64,000 nt of DNA from Daldinia sp. FL1419 (GCA_025201765.1 MU623385.1:174318-238317); one strand, 5' to 3'. Counted from the first letter of the stretch, positions 36,201 to 50,824 are shown. The notes: generated by a model from the sequence alone, not told the origin. Numbers and translations: made by a program.

Positions 36201-39200
36201 TAAGTTAAACAGATAGGCGAACACGCTGGAGCCGCATGGCAGACATGGTTCAGGGTACGTCATTATCATCGCCTCTCCCACTCTTCCCACTCTCCGCCTG
36301 CCTATCTGTACGTGACATCACATACATCACCCGCCCGCCCGCGATAAAACCCTACCGTAGCTACGTGACAACTAACCCGGCACGTCCGGGACCGAGCCCG
36401 CCCCCTCCCCCCCTTCTTCGAACCGAGAGACGATAAACCCGACGAGAAAGAGTAAAACATAGCCATAGCGATTAAAACCGCTTGGTAGGTAGGTAGGTAT
36501 CTATCTATCTGGCCGCAAAGCAAGGACACCCGGCATCCGGTTACCGAGGATGATCCCGGTTATAAGAGCAACCAAAAGAGGTGTCGTCGCACAGAGAGCC
36601 AACACGTGGCCGAATCCCGTGTCCCCCCCTCCCCCTTTTCTTGTTTTCCTTTCTCCCACTCACTCACTGGCTTCCACCAGACCAGACCAGACCAGACCAG
36701 ACCACCTGTTTGCACCTAATCTACATCCCAAATTCTCGCTCTTATCCCTCATACACGCGATACTCACATGTACAAACAAACAAACAAAAAAAAAATTAAA
36801 AAAATGAGGCGTCCGCCAAGGAAATAATTACCATAGGCTAGGTAGACGGGCAGATAACCTAACGTTAGGTAGGTACCTGGCTTAGGATAGGTGGTTAGGT
36901 ATATGTACAAACCAAGGTCTTCTCCCCCCCCTCCCCTCCCCCAGAGGATCCGACAGCGTGGCTCAGGTCCCGTGGAGACGAGACGTACATACACCACACA
37001 TACGTACATACATACATACATACATACATCATAGATGGAGGCATGTTGCTGCAGGGACGGCTGCGAGAGACCACGTTGCAACATGGGCAGGACAGGACAC
37101 AGGACACACAGGTTATGTATGTAGGTAGGTAGGTAGGTAGCGACGTGCGCGCGCATGCATCGCCGCTCGCGTGGAAACCGTCGCATCCAATCGGTCGGGA
37201 TTTCGGCGCGCGCAGTTCGGGAGGAGGGCCTGAAGGGGGGGCTGCTGGGCTGGGGGGCGTGGGAAACACATGTATTGCATCGTAGGTATTGCATGTAAGT
37301 AATAATGTATACCTCATAACCTGTTTACGGGCAGCCTACCTGACATTGCTGCATACCACATGCTAGATTGGTAAAATATCCTACCTACCTGGGCAGATCA
37401 GTATATATTGGGGGCGCGGTAGCATCGCATCCCATCGCATCGCATCTTTCCGCCAGTTATTACGCGCAGTTACACGTGCCGTCGTACCCAAGCCCGTTAA
37501 CTCACTCACTCACTCGCTCGCTCATCCATCCTAGCCTAGCCTACATACATTCATCTTTTCCCATCTTTCAGCCTGCCTTACGCAGATATGTAACGTACCT
37601 AAGATAGGTACCTACATATGCGCGTACGTACCTATTAATATATCCAACCTTGTCCGCGTACCTCACCTATAATATGTATTGTAACCGTAACTCTAGCCGG
37701 GAAGCCTGGGGGCGCCATTCGCCAAACCAAAATGAGGTCAGAAGACGAAGGGGAAAAAAAAAAAAAGATTAAAATAATGCCCAGCCCGCAACTTCGTCCA
37801 AAATTGCTGCGCTTTTTGCAAATTTCCCACCCCTTGCTCCTATTTCCCATCCTTCCAGCACCCGCCGCCCTCCTGCCTGCCTAGTAGGGTAGCACAGGGG
37901 GCCGGCTCGACAGCGCAGCGACTCTCGAAAGAGGAAATGCTGCTCACGAAATCGGTCGCGTTCGGGAAGGCTGCCCCGTCCGCCCGTTCTTTTTTTTTTT
38001 TTTTTTTTTTCGATGATTCCGGCTTACGCCTACATGTTAACCCAACCTATACCCTAAGCAGGTAATTATTGACTAGAGAAAAATAAGATTATCCCACCCA
38101 AGGCTGGCTGGCTGGCTGGCTGACTGGGCAGGCTAAGCTGGGCTGCTTATTCGCACGAATACCAAGAGAGAAAGTCTAACCTGGACATGGTATCCTAGAT
38201 AGGTATGTATATGTATGCTATGTACGCCTGCTGTTGCATATTGCCTCGGTGGCGCGGCCGCGTCGGAACGGCACGCACGCGTCACACGTGGTGGGTGATG
38301 GTGGTCATCAGACGAACTCGGCAAATGAAATGCTGAAGAAATCCCATTGGGGCTGCAGGACGGTAAGGCGAGGTAAAAAGGGGGATCAAAGATAGTAGTA
38401 CCTAGTAGTTAGTAGTAATAAGGTCTAAAATAAGACTCATCATGACATGAAGTCGCTGCGGGATGCTTGGCTTAGAAGAAAAGAGTACAAAAAAAAAAGA
38501 AAGAAAAAAGAAAAAGAAAAAAGCCTCAACCTGGCGCAACGTATGTACGTACGTAGGCAGAAAAAATAAAAGAGAGAATCGAAATGAAGCCCTTGGCAAA
38601 CAAATCTCGCCCGTTTGTCCAGATCCTAGTCGCGGGTGAGCGAGCCGCAACATTACGAACGGAAAGGCCCATTTCCTTGCTCTCGCATTTGCAAGACCAG
38701 GATTGCGCTCTATATTGTATCGTACTATCGTACATGTGTATAATATCTCACATACGATATATGATACACGGGGTGCCATGCAAGCCCGAAAAGCCGCGCC
38801 GGCGACCACAGAAACCTAGCCTAGACAAGCTACTCTCTCGTGAGCGAGGATCGATCGATCCTCAGAAAGTCAGCGTGGATGAGCGGGTGACCCCCCTTCT
38901 TCCCTCTGATGGTTGCCCCCCACGCTCGAGCGGAAGTTGGGACGGTATCCGAAAATGGCAAGCTAGGGAAATGCCTTTATCAGATTCGTTGCTGGTCTGA
39001 ATCTATTTCTAAAAAAAAAGAAAAAAAAAAGCCACGCGGGCTATGAATTGAACAATCAAATCACAGAATATCTTGGGTCTTCGTAAAAAGACATAAGTAC
39101 TGCCGTAATGATCATCTACGCCTGGCGGAAAGAGGGGAGAAGGGGGACCTAGTAATGGCATTTGGCGATGCGTTATGCATTTCTCAACGTCGCAGCTGGA

Positions 39201-40990
39201 GGAATTCGCATGGCATGGGCCGTAGGCCATAGGCAACCCGGCCGACACGCAGCAGCAACATCCTTGAACGGGTTTGCGCTCCAGGGATCTTTTCTTCGAA
39301 ATTTCCGGTCCTAGACTACTGCAGGGGAACGTCCTTTCGAAGCGGGAAGGGTGCAGTACCGTGTACGGGGAAACGCGCCCTGATGCAATGTACCTAGGCA
39401 GAATGTGTTGACGCAAGCCACTGGGCTGCATCCATGTACCGAATGTATTGCACATTACGCATATAGCTGAAAAGTGCGCATCATATATCATGTATGATGC
39501 CCGTACGATATGTAATGTACCTAGTAAGTAAATATAGGATTTGTGTTCCGTGGCGAGAACTTTTTTCTTCTTTCCTTTCTTGAAAGGAGGCCGAGACTCG
39601 AATGGAATGACGGCTAGATATTTGTTTCTAAATGTTAGTACATATATGTATGTGTATATATCAATAGGCATAGTATGGGTACCTAGAGTATTCGCAAACA
39701 ACTCGGCCGTATTCTGGACAATGTGCGCGTATGTAGTCGCCGAACGTTCAGGTAAAACCCAGTGTAAGTCAATAACGTTGGCAGAGGCGCAGCCGGATCA
39801 ATGTAATCTCATGGAATTGGATGGATTGTCGAACGAGCAAGAATTTTATTTTCTGAAATGAGACGGTAAGGAACAAGGCGATAAAAGAAAAGAAAGTGAC
39901 AAACGACGAGGCACGGGAAAAAAAAGAAAAGAAAAAAAGAATAAGCCCAGGCTACAAAAGTAACAATATACTTCGGATGTAAGGTAGGTGATAAGGTTTA
40001 ATAGAGCCCTGGAAGCAGGCTGTTAAAACTGTTTAGGTCTATGTATTGTATTGTACCGTCAACTTTAGGGCGGTCGTTCCCGAGACGGGCTCCACTTCCC
40101 CTTATCATTTCCTCGCAAGCTGAGTGGATGACCCGACGGGACGGTCGCTGGGAACACTTTCAGGACGTAACCTCCCTTTAAGCTTGCATTAGCCTCGCAG
40201 CTCGTTTGTGCCTAGGCAGCTGCAGTGACTGGTTATTGTTTCTAAAAACAAAAAATAAGAATAACTAAAAAAAACAAATACCTACTACCTACCTACCTAC
40301 CTACCAGCCTACCTACAGGAGCAAAATAAAAGGTACATCGAGACCCCTATTACATAGTGTGTACCTATGTACGTGGAAGGCGAGTGAGGTCATCGAGCAG
40401 CGAAACAATGTATGCTTTTGTCATTTCAGCTTTGCCCCCTTTTCTAGAATGTCATGGATAGATCTTTTATTACATAGCCATCCTAAAACGTAGGGGAGAG
40501 GATGGAAATCCACACCCCGTCTCGATGCGTCTACACGAGAGAAAAGAAAGACACGACACGACACGGGACGAGAGATCTCACTTAAAATGGGGTAATATAA
40601 GGTTTGTTGTACGCGACCCGACGCTTCGGGAAAGGAGGGGGTTTTTGACGTGTGATCCGGAGATCTGATTGATGGGAACCTGTTATTTTAACTGGTGACG
40701 TTTTCTGCGTTTGTTTGCTTGCTGCTGCTGCTGCGTCCAATTTTGTTGTGAATCGTCTACCGACGGTATACGTAGGAGGTCCGAGAGCCAAGCGAGTTCG
40801 AGTTGTTTGCGTACGCGGATCCGATCCCGCCAAGGAGGGACAAACGCCGAGGGACTCGTAAGGGGGCCTACGTAATGGACTCTGCGAAAACGAGTTTACC
40901 ACCGAGGAACTTCGGAACGGGGTATAGGACTAGATGGGATGGGATGTACAATAGATCTTGCATAGTTGCATGACGAGATGAGACATATAC
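36201..40990. repeat. gene-poor region, segment 2: dense microsatellites and homopolymer tracts
   Basis: About 4.8 kb rich in simple repeats: GGTA/ATCT at 36484-36510, CCAGA x5 at 36676-36703, ACAT at 37005-37029, GTAG at 37121-37140, 21 T at 37990-38010, CTGG at 38103-38122, A-rich runs near 38489-38522 and 39010-39030, ACCT at 40281-40315, GCT at 40719-40734. Pyrimidine-rich stretches such as 36620-36670 resemble fungal promoter CT tracts. An 18-bp perfect palindrome is at 38846-38863. No coding gene supported. Confidence 0.6.
38846..38863. other. 18-bp perfect palindrome
   Basis: GAGGATCGATCGATCCTC is its own reverse complement. It could be a dimeric protein site or simply low-complexity GATC sequence. 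Confidence 0.6.
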
Positions 40991-43900
40991 GCATTGTGCG
41001 CCCGCATCGCGCATCGCAACTGGGATGGGGAATGGGAAAGAAGAAAAACAAAAAAAGAAATATCCGAAAATGAGATTTCCGTTCCGAACGATAAGCTTCC
41101 GTCCCTGCTAGACCCGCTAGGCTATTGGTCCCAAACGAGTGTGGGATGGCATGAAACGGATGGCAACGATGTCACAAGAGACCTGTCATTACGATGTGTT
41201 CGAAGTCAACAAACATCTAAGACAATTGCTTCTATTTTCGGGTACAACCATTTTCTCTGCTCAGTAATCATAAACGATTCCGCTTTCTTGATTCACACTT
41301 ATCAGACAAAAACCAAAAGTATAGCAAAAAGAATCAGATCCATCATTTCGAAAAGATTCATGCCGGCGCTGTGTAGCTATCGTGTCTCTGTACTGTACAG
41401 TCTAAACAGGGGGGGTATCTATCAACCTGGTTCCAGCCCAGCGCGCCCAATGATGTGGCTTAACAACCCTCAAACAGAACAAATGTGTAATGTGTCCCAA
41501 GCATCCCTCGGGAGCTGTCCAATACACTGTACATTTTCCGAAAAGACCAATTCCGAATCCTATCAGAGTACATGATCTCAATACCTCAGGAGGAAAGCCC
41601 TTGCGAACATCCAGATCCTGGGTGATTAGAGAAACAAAGGAAAATAGAAGGGGGAAACCAAGTCTATAATGCAGGCCGCTCTTTTCCATCTCAATCCCAA
41701 AACTTTTGTATTCCATCCCTAAACCTTTTCAGAATTACCCCTGGATAAACCATTGCTGCTTGAATCAACGACTCCGAATAGAAATATTAAAACCGGGTAT
41801 TTGAGAAGCAGGCAGCGAGAGGCGATTGCCGGTGGGGTTTCGGAACGATAGATGCGCTCCAAGACACAAGGGATGGATATTTGGGTTCCTTGGTAAGGCA
41901 TGCCATAACAGGTCTAATGTTTAACGGCCCGAATCATCCGCAATGCGGCACTAGTATTTAGAACAAGCGATTGTTCTGAAATGTGTCTAGTTGCCTTCCA
42001 TCTCGTAGCTGAAAGCCTGAGCCAAATCCGATGCGAGGTTGCTCGAAAAGAAACAATGACTTCCGATAGTAAAAACCGAAAATCTAGAAAAAATCCCAAG
42101 GGAACCCCATTCCGTCTAATTTAACGCCATTTGAAGATAGATGAAATTCCCGTAATGCCGCATAAAACCGTGCTAATGCTCCTTTCCCCAATCGAGTGGG
42201 AATCAGAGTGGCGACGAGCCCAGGATTTACTAGACCGGAATGTAATGTATTAAAATGCGTATCGGAATGCGTCGCCCGTATATTAAGTGTAGGGTGCGCA
42301 AAAAGTTGGTGTACATATCGAATTGGAAAAAGGCATTAAACGGTCGTAGTCGGAATCGCGCAATCAAAATTGATCGCGTAAGCTCACTATCGCGACTGGT
42401 GATAGCATTGTAGCTTGAAGTCGCGATAGTGGGCGGCGTGGCAAGAGCCAAAAATCGGAGTCGATTATTTGTAAGTTGCTCGTAAAAATCCGAAGGCTGC
42501 GGATTTATTGAGGCTTTGGCCTCGGGGGAGGCTTGGGGACACCAGTTGTGTCGTATGCTCCACGTCCCATGTTGGCCATTTCGAATTCTCTGCTAATCAT
42601 TACGAATACTGAGAGTAATAATTAAAGCTGGAAAAATACTAAAGTCAGCACATATTTATAAACTCAATGGTTGATATACGTATTCCAGAGTAAGCCACCG
42701 CCGCCGCCATGATTTCGCAAAATGGTCACATTATCCAGTTGCGCAGCTCATGGCAGAGGAAATGGAAACTAACGGAAATAATAAATGGAATTGTGTGCTG
42801 CGCGTCTGACTCACATTTTCTGGTGTCGTTGCGCAACGACTGTGGGAATACCAAAGGCACCGAACGAGAATTAGATGTAATAATAAGATTGGTGAAGACG
42901 CAGGGGTGGATGATACAGTAGGTTGCTAGGGTAGTCGCCGAATAGCAAGATACTTCAAGGTCGTCCGAGAAGTAGGCAGAGGGACGTCTTTCGTGTGGAT
43001 GGTTCGCAATTAATATCTGAGGTCAGCACCGAAGCATCAACGGGATGACGGCAGGATTTATATATTGGTATGTAGTTCCCAATATAGCGCAGTCCAGACC
43101 AATATCGGCTGTGTATATTGTAACCGGGATATTATTCTTGAGCTGAAGCTACCGATAGCTTATGAAACTGAGACAAGCAGAGAATACTGCGTAGAAGCCT
43201 GGAAGTCCTTTGTATGAAGTTGCTTTGTTCGAAAACCAAGTGACACAGGTTTCGGCAAAGTTTATGGTATTATAAGATTTTTATCGGTTATTGTCTTTGT
43301 CCGGGTATAGGAGCTCTGGTATAAACCAGAAGCAAGGCGTATAATGTCAGGTGTACCTTGCAGGTTGCGCTGAGCTGGAAATACCTTCAAGGCTGGACCG
43401 TTGTAGAGACGCAGGGTGTCGATCGATCGTCCAAAAGCAGTACACAACGAATAGCACTGGAACAAGTTGTACAATAGTAACGGTGCAAGCGGAGGTGTTC
43501 GCCGAATTATGTAGGTACGCAAGGACGTGGTTCGGATGGGTCGTATGTAGTCTGAGGTTCTTCCCTTTTTCCTTATATGCCCTAAACAAGACGTTTTTTT
43601 TCTTTTTAGGACTGGAGTAATGAAAGTGGATGATAAGATGTTTGATTTGAGAGAGGGAATGAGGAGTTTATTAGTTGTATAATAAGGAAAGAATTCAGAT
43701 GGTTAGAGGATTCTCATCTTAAGAAATTTTGGGAACGGTAGGAAGGGTCATTTCATCTTATAAGTATTCTCTTTCCCTAAAGCTGGGGGTACTACTAGAC
43801 CTGTGCTGAACCCAGCCCAAGAAGGTACTTCACTTTTTTTTTCCTTCTTGTCTGTTAATTCCTTTTCCAAGGGGAAGGGTCGAAAAATGTGGTTCACATT

Positions 43901-44300
43901 TACCAGTTCCCAAACTTTGCAATACAAATAAGGACAGGGGTTATAATTGTGTACTTAGATACATAATACATCTACTTTGACGCTTATACGGAAATGGGAG
44001 AGCAAGGAACTCTCTGACGGTCTTGCCAAGCCGCGTGCTTGAGAGCAGGGGGGGAAGGATAATAGGTACAAGCTTGAGTATGTACATGTGTACATGCATA
44101 CATACCTCCATACCTCCCGATGCGCCCATGATGTATCCTAGTACCTTGTCTCTCAAGCAGGATGACCTAAACGACCAGAAAAGAAACTAGGTACATATCT
44201 AATGTATCTACTTCAATATTATTGTGGGTAAGATTTGTACGATACGTAGATTTCAGTTAGGGACAAAAAAGAAAAGTAATCAAGAAAATAAAACAACGTA
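40991..44300. other. gene-poor region, segment 3
   Basis: About 3.3 kb without a supportable gene. The longest open frame (plus strand, to 41575) has no ATG for its first 120 codons. A hairpin lies at 42385-42431. Confidence 0.45.
42385..42431. other. hairpin: 13-bp perfect inverted repeat, 21-nt loop
   Basis: CACTATCGCGACT at 42385-42397 is perfectly complementary to AGTCGCGATAGTG at 42419-42431. It lies in non-coding sequence and could form a stem-loop in RNA from either strand or be a paired protein site. No oligo-T follows, so a terminator is unlikely. Confidence 0.65.
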
Positions 44301-47300
44301 AATTACAAGATACGAAGGAAGACCAACAGGAAAAATTTGCAGAAAAAAAAAAGTAAAAAAGAACAAAAAAATCAACACAAGACGACGAGTAATAAAAAAA
44401 ATTTAGTACCATATGTACATGCTAGACTTCCCGTACATGTATGCAATGACTTGCTGTCAATGATACTTTGCAGTAGTTAAGCCTGTTTCTCTTATTGTTT
44501 TTTTTTCTTCCTTTCCTATCTCTCTCCAGCACCCTCCATGGGCTCCCCCATCCTTTCTCTACTAAGCGTTCTATATATGCTATTTTATGTACTTTAACTA
44601 CATTAACCTACATCAAACTACAGGCCATTACCCGGTTAGGCTTAGGTGACGAGAAGCTTGCTGAAGTGTTCCCGGATTTTTACACTAAACAAGGCGATTC
44701 TCTTCGTAGGCTCGTCCGTAGTCGTAGGCATTGAAGTGGACCAAGCCAGCTCACCACCAAACCAACTCCATACCTACATGCGCGTTACATATTAGGTAGG
44801 TATGTATGTAGAGTTGCAGGTCCTCTTGGGTCCATCTAATGATGTGTTCAGTATTCTCTGGACATGGTGTGATGTTGCTGGCCGCAAAAGCGAATTTAAC
44901 TGGTCGTACACCTCCGAAAGTATTGGGTACCCGGTGTCCGAGACGCACCAAGCTGGAGTCTTGGTCTCTGCTGACCACTGGTAAACCCACTAAGTACACC
45001 ACTGAGTCCTGACACTGACGCTGCAACTCCCTGCAATTCAATGAACAGCAATGCAGACTGGGGGCCAAGCTCCAAAAATTTCTTCTTCTTCTATTTTTTT
45101 TTCCCGCTCAGGAGTAGTGTAGTGTAATGTAATGTCATATATGGTATGTAGTGTATTATGTAGTATATTATGTATTGTGTATGTATTGTGTATGTACTTC
45201 GTAGGTTTCTTTTTTCTTTTTCTTTTTTTCTTTTCCTTCTGTCTTTCTTCCTTCTTCTTTTCTTCTTTCACCCAACCAGGGGTCATTGTCCAAGGGGAGA
45301 TCCTCTTATCGTTTGGGATAATATGACCCACTCCGGTAATATTCCCCTTACGCTAAGCAGGGCCCAACCTGGCTCTACTTTTTTCGAATCTTTCTCGAAT
45401 GCTTTCCTGCTTTTGGCACTAGGAATCGACCCGGCCGCAAGTCTGGGGTCTGCTTGAAACTTGGCAACCACTTGAGCCGCGGTGGGAAACATTAGTATTT
45501 CCTCCCGTGTTGAGATTTGAGAGACGGGCGAGATTCATCCAAGCGAGATGTCATATATCGTGTCTGAGAGCCGCCTTGTTTGTCTTCTTTTGTCTGAGTT
45601 ACGACGACAACAACAAATTAACTATTCCTTCTATTCCCCTTTATTCCTTCCCCTTTAAGTACCTCATTCCATGTAGTGAAGACAGTACGCAGGTAATAAT
45701 AATATTATTGATTATTATGTATCAATACGTACTTATTGTGGTGCACACACCTACAGTAGAGTAGACACACAATATAATGATATCTGATACGTCTAATACA
45801 TCTACTCAATACATCTACCCAATACATCATGTAGTGATGTATCCAGCGCCATCCTATTTCGCAGTGGCATGTCGCACTTATCAGGTAGCCTAGGTACCCA
45901 GGTACCCAGGTATTCCGCATCTAACTCTAGGCCATGGATACATTTTAAGGTCAGGACCCTTTTTCTTCTGCGGTGTAACGCAACTATGACAGTTCAACCC
46001 GACCTTAAAGAGCTCGCATTAGGTAAGCCTCGTCGTTACTACCAACATACATACTCGCATACGTCGATATACATGGGCATACGGGGATACATGATGGGGG
46101 TGTTGCTTTTATTGGGTTTTCAACCGCCCCGTTGTGTAATTACTATAACACAATACATAGTGGCTTCCCTTCGGATTATGCACAGTAGCCTAAAGACAAC
46201 GGGGGAAAACCTGGGTGTTTTGACGGATTGTCAGCTCCATAAGCGGGTCGGCGGAACTAGGGGAAGACGGAACGAGCAATAATTTGACAAAATGGCTTCG
46301 GAATTAGGGGCAACACGAGCCACCGCGCCACGCCTCGCTGACGGTGATCGAGCCACAAGATTCACACGATTCGAGCCTACTCCAAAGTTGCTAGACTCCT
46401 TGACGCCCTTGTTGCTTCCTTGCTTGCTGCTGACCCACGCATTCCCAGAATTGCCGAAAAGGAAAACGCAAATAAAAATAAAACCTCGCGCGGGCTTTGC
46501 ACGATGTGCCAGTACAATCGACCAGTAGCGGGCTATGCGACGGGAAGGCTGACGATGGACATTGCATATGGAATATTGGCCTTTCACGACTCGACCGCGT
46601 TTAACCAATTATATATTATTATGTAGAAGCCTTGACTCACACGGCTTAGGCCGTTAGATCAGACCAGAGATAGGGCGATAACCCTGTCGTTGCAGCTATA
46701 CATCTATGTATTATGTATGTATTATGTGGGAGTAGCTTCGAAATCCTGCCGAAATCTGAAATACTACGTACGTTATCTCATGCGGCGCCACGAAGGCGTC
46801 CCAGTTGAGGCTGCGGTCGACAAGAAAGGTGACTCTTAAGGCAAATACGACGCGTCAAACGAAATGGGCTGCCGCTAATAAAAAGTTGGGATTGGGCTGC
46901 AAATTGCTTATTTAGTTTAGCTGTTTTAATTTTTCGAAAATGAAATGTCAATTCTCGAAAAGCGCCCAACCTTAGGCTAGTCAGTTATCATAAAGCCTTC
47001 GTAGTAATATACGCATATATCGCATATCCCAAGGCAATGGATCCAGATTTGTTGAACCGAGATTCGCCTGTTGTCAGATACTTGATAACCCTAAGACATC
47101 AATTTTGGAGATTCCATTGTGCGGGCTCGTGACGCGCCTTGCGCAAAAGCAACCACGGCACAAGTGCGGGTGTAGCCGCTCGTACAGCACGAGAACGTGC
47201 CGCCGAGAATACAGCTGGTCAAGATGCTCCGCACGACTGCGACGGCAATGTGGCTCATGCCCATGCAATATTATCTGCTTAGAACGGGGTGCTGATGCGG

Positions 47301-50271
47301 TCAGCTAGGAGATGTACCGGGCGGCTGCACAACCGACGGGATAGCCGTTCCGCAGACTCGAGTTACGCGTAATATCAACGTAGCCTCGTACTCTAATACG
47401 CGGTTGATGTTGTACGGTAGGTACTTGTAGACGTCCGATGACATGCGTCTCTGCGTCTGAATCATCAATGACGACGGTGCAGCGGATAGCATACCAGCGA
47501 GCACCTGTAGACGCTTAATGACCTATTACTTACCTAGGTACTTAAGGATTGTGGGAGATGCGGTCATTAACTCATATCCCCGATCGAAAATCCCCCACGG
47601 TATATGTTGGGGTGAATCAAAACGGTCACCGTTGATCGTACGCTATCTAGACCTGTTTCAGTCTTTGAGTGACTAGGGGTGTAGGATAAATCAATGGTAG
47701 GCGAATCACCCACCCACACATTGCTCGAAAGGGAAGGTTTCATGCGACCTTCTTCCTTCGGTGACTTGAATCCAGCGCGGAAACGGCCCTGTGCTTAGTC
47801 CGATACCATTACTACTTGGGGGACGGGAGCAACCTAGCTTGCTAGCATGATAGGTCACTAGGAAAAACAGTGTTGACAGGGGATTCGGAGAACATTTTCT
47901 ATACCACTCCTAGTAGTAAAGTAAACAATTTTGTAGATTGATACTTACGTAGACGTATTAGAACATAGGCCTTTGCAATGCATCAAACCTCGATTAAGAT
48001 AATGCCCTAATTTGGAAGTGGCACCCGAGGTCTGGCGATATCTTGTGAGGCTGAACAATCGAAAATACCCCATGAGATGGTGCAGCAGTCGAGTACCATT
48101 ACACAATGCATGGCCTTGTCGTACCCACGAGTTTCAAGCGGATCGCTACTGTGGCTCGTTGATGACGAGTTTGCCATAGGGTAGTCACGGATTCCGATTG
48201 TATCGACGAACGCATTCACCGAGGCGTAGCAGCTGAGGGCCGGTCCGATTGGTACTGGCGACGGCTAGCTGGAGACGTGCGAGCCTCGGCGCTTATAGTT
48301 GATACCACAGTACCGCCACAAGTTCTTGCGATGGACACCAAGCGTAAGTTGACCAACTGATTTTCAGTTTGGGTGTGGCAGAATGGGAGACTCCAAATCG
48401 ACAAACATAATCTCCAAACTTCTCGTTTCCCGAAACAACTCCAAATAACAAGCTTGCGTAGACATTCGTTTGCTTCGCTTGAGAGGTGTGACACTAAATG
48501 CCGGATTTCATAGTAAAAAGTAAAAGCCGAGCATGACGATAATGACGAGGTAGTATTTTTACTAACGAGAGGCAATATCATAGAGCGTAGGAAATAGAGC
48601 CGGCCGTTTCGTGCGTCATAGAGCACATCAGAAGCGGATTAGTTCTCGTGTAGGACTCCAGTCTTGGACTGTATTGATCGTTACAATCCGTCGCGATATT
48701 GAAATAGCGAGAAGAGTACCTCAGACGGCGAAAGGTAAAATTCGTCTGATTTCGAATCAATCCGAACTGTCGGGCGGCGACCTGCATAGGGTTGCTATCG
48801 CCTTACCGGTATGTAGGGTACGATCTAACCATTGGCGTACTCTATTCAGCGGGTACAACAGACACATCTCCATTTCCATCTGGGCAACGTCGTTGGTATT
48901 CGGTACCGTAGTTCTCTTTCTAGGCCTGCAGGGGGAAAATATGAACCGGGGTTTAAAGGGGCGCATGAAGCAATGCGGATGGGTCTTCCATTTCTTCCAT
49001 GAGAACTTCTAGAAAACAAAATGTTGATGGAGAATTGTTTGTGGGGCTCGATACCTAGTCAGAAAACCCGTCTAGCCGTTGCACACCCCATATCCGTGAG
49101 CTATTGCGTACCTACTTTCTAGGTTACCATTTAATAAGTCGCCTGGCAGCCTAGCAGCCTAGCAGCTTAACTGGGTAAGGTAGCTATTTCCTTACCTATA
49201 ACTTGTAATAACCGATTTACATAACGTTACTGCTGGTCCGATCAACTTTTCTCCACAGACCTGTAACATAGCGTAACTATAATAGGAATTGGGCATTCGT
49301 GTGTACATTCTACACTAGAATATAGGTAGGTGGTACATGCATGCAGGCACATGTTTGTACTTCAATTCGAGTAGCAAAAGATTATGAGGAAGTTCATAGC
49401 GACAACCGAATGCCTATAATATGTACATGCATATGTACATCGTACATCGTACATGCTTCATGAATGTGCGCATTCAAGGCCAAAGTAGCAGTTTCTACGT
49501 GATTTACGTACAATTTCATGTCAACATCGTACCACATCCGCATTCACGAAAACCAATGTCTATCCTCCACATAGCCTCAACCACAATTGCAAAAGAAAAG
49601 TATCTCGACAAATATAGAAATTTGATCTCAAGCTGCTATGTATTATGAAGGGCCTATGTTAATTCATACTGTAGACGATGACCACGAAAGATAAGATGCG
49701 GAATGTACCGCTCACATCCGACGACAACTTCACCGAGCCATGTTCCCGAGCCGGCCTTCTAGAATATATGGGGTGAAGCACCCACGCCAAGAAGCAGGGG
49801 AGCCTTCTAACTACCCAAGTAGGCAATCGGACCACTTGTTTCAGCAAATTCTATGCAGTGGCTCGAGTCTTCAATCTTTAACTCATTCGTACGCATCCTA
49901 CCATAGTTACCATGGTAGGCCGTATTCTATTACTTCATTGCTTGCTTGCTTGTTACCAGGCTACATACCTAACCTTAGGTAGGTAGGCTGTATGAGACCT
50001 TTTCGGGTGCTCGCTCAATTGCATATCTCGTCTCTACGATTCATCTAAAACTCCTGAAAACTAACATACTTACAGGTCGCCGTACGTAGGAACATAAGCA
50101 CTACATCAGAGGCATGGTTTTAAAAAGGATACTGCTAAATCAATAGGACCGACATAATGCCATCATTTTCAGGGGGTCCTATCGGCAGTACAAATGCTAC
50201 AAACGTACTCGATACAACACCTGGGCACACCTGAGCACACGGCTGCTACTTGCTACTTGTTCCACTGAAGA
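44301..50271. other. gene-poor region, segment 4
   Basis: About 6 kb. Polypyrimidine tracts at 44485-44530 and 45208-45271 resemble promoter CT boxes of plus-strand genes, but no coding sequence follows either. Several short ATG-started frames with fair codon choice (45283-45492 minus, 46292-46528 plus) lack family resemblance and continuation exons. Confidence 0.45.
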
Positions 50272-50280
50272 ATCAAAGAG

Positions 50281-50824
50281 CAGTAATTTTAACAACACAG
50301 GTAAAAACTCATAAAAACACAGGTCCTCGCCACTTTCCACATAAGATGGTGGCTAAGATGGTCTCCCACCTAATTTATATGGGGCTTAATCTCACACCTT
50401 AGCACATACAGAATTTGATCCGGTCGCATATTTAATATATTTAATAAGAAATAATACGATAAATTCAATAAATTCAATTATTTATTTTAGCTATGCATCT
50501 ATTCAATTATTATAATAATACGAATTCCAATCATGCGCATTTAATTGGTTAAATTGATTAGGCCTCGCCGCCGTGAACGTTGGTGTTGAGGGTATCGTGT
50601 ACGATTGTAGCGCTGGTGCAGGTGGTGGCGCTGGTGTTGACAAGCGCTCCGATATTAAATTTAAAAAATGCGACCGGGCAGTTTTCTGTTTTTTCTTTTT
50701 TTAGTTGGGGGTTGGACTAAATCCCTTACAAATTAGGTGTGTTGTGGTCGGGCCACCATCTCACGTGGAAAGTGGCGAGGACCTGTGTTTTTATGAGTTT
50801 TTACCTGTGTTGTTAAAATTACTG
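50281..50824. mobile_element. 544-bp MITE with 73-bp TIRs and 9-bp TSD (Mutator-like)
   Basis: Left TIR 50281-50353 and right TIR 50752-50824 are reverse complements over 73 bp with only two differences, both transitions. Ends read CAGTAATTTTAAC inward. The element is flanked by the perfect direct repeat ATCAAAGAG at 50272-50280 and 50825-50833. Interior is about 400 bp, AT-rich on the left (50430-50540), with no open frame. Long TIRs plus a 9-bp duplication fit a non-autonomous Mutator-like element; an hAT with an 8-bp duplication is the alternative. Confidence 0.93.

Noticed and set aside
36201..40990. CRISPR-like or tandem spacer array
   Set aside because: Repeats are simple microsatellites without unique spacers, and the genome is eukaryotic.
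40994..41575. 193-codon open frame on the plus strand
   Set aside because: First ATG comes after about 120 codons, there is no family resemblance, and an equally open frame exists on the other strand.
45283..45492. Minus-strand 69-codon frame with ATG and fair codon choice
   Set aside because: A GTAAGG donor is present but no downstream exon follows, only purine-rich low-complexity sequence; no family match.
46292..46528. Plus-strand 78-codon frame starting MASELG
   Set aside because: Neighbouring frames are equally open, no domain is recognisable and no exon structure could be built.
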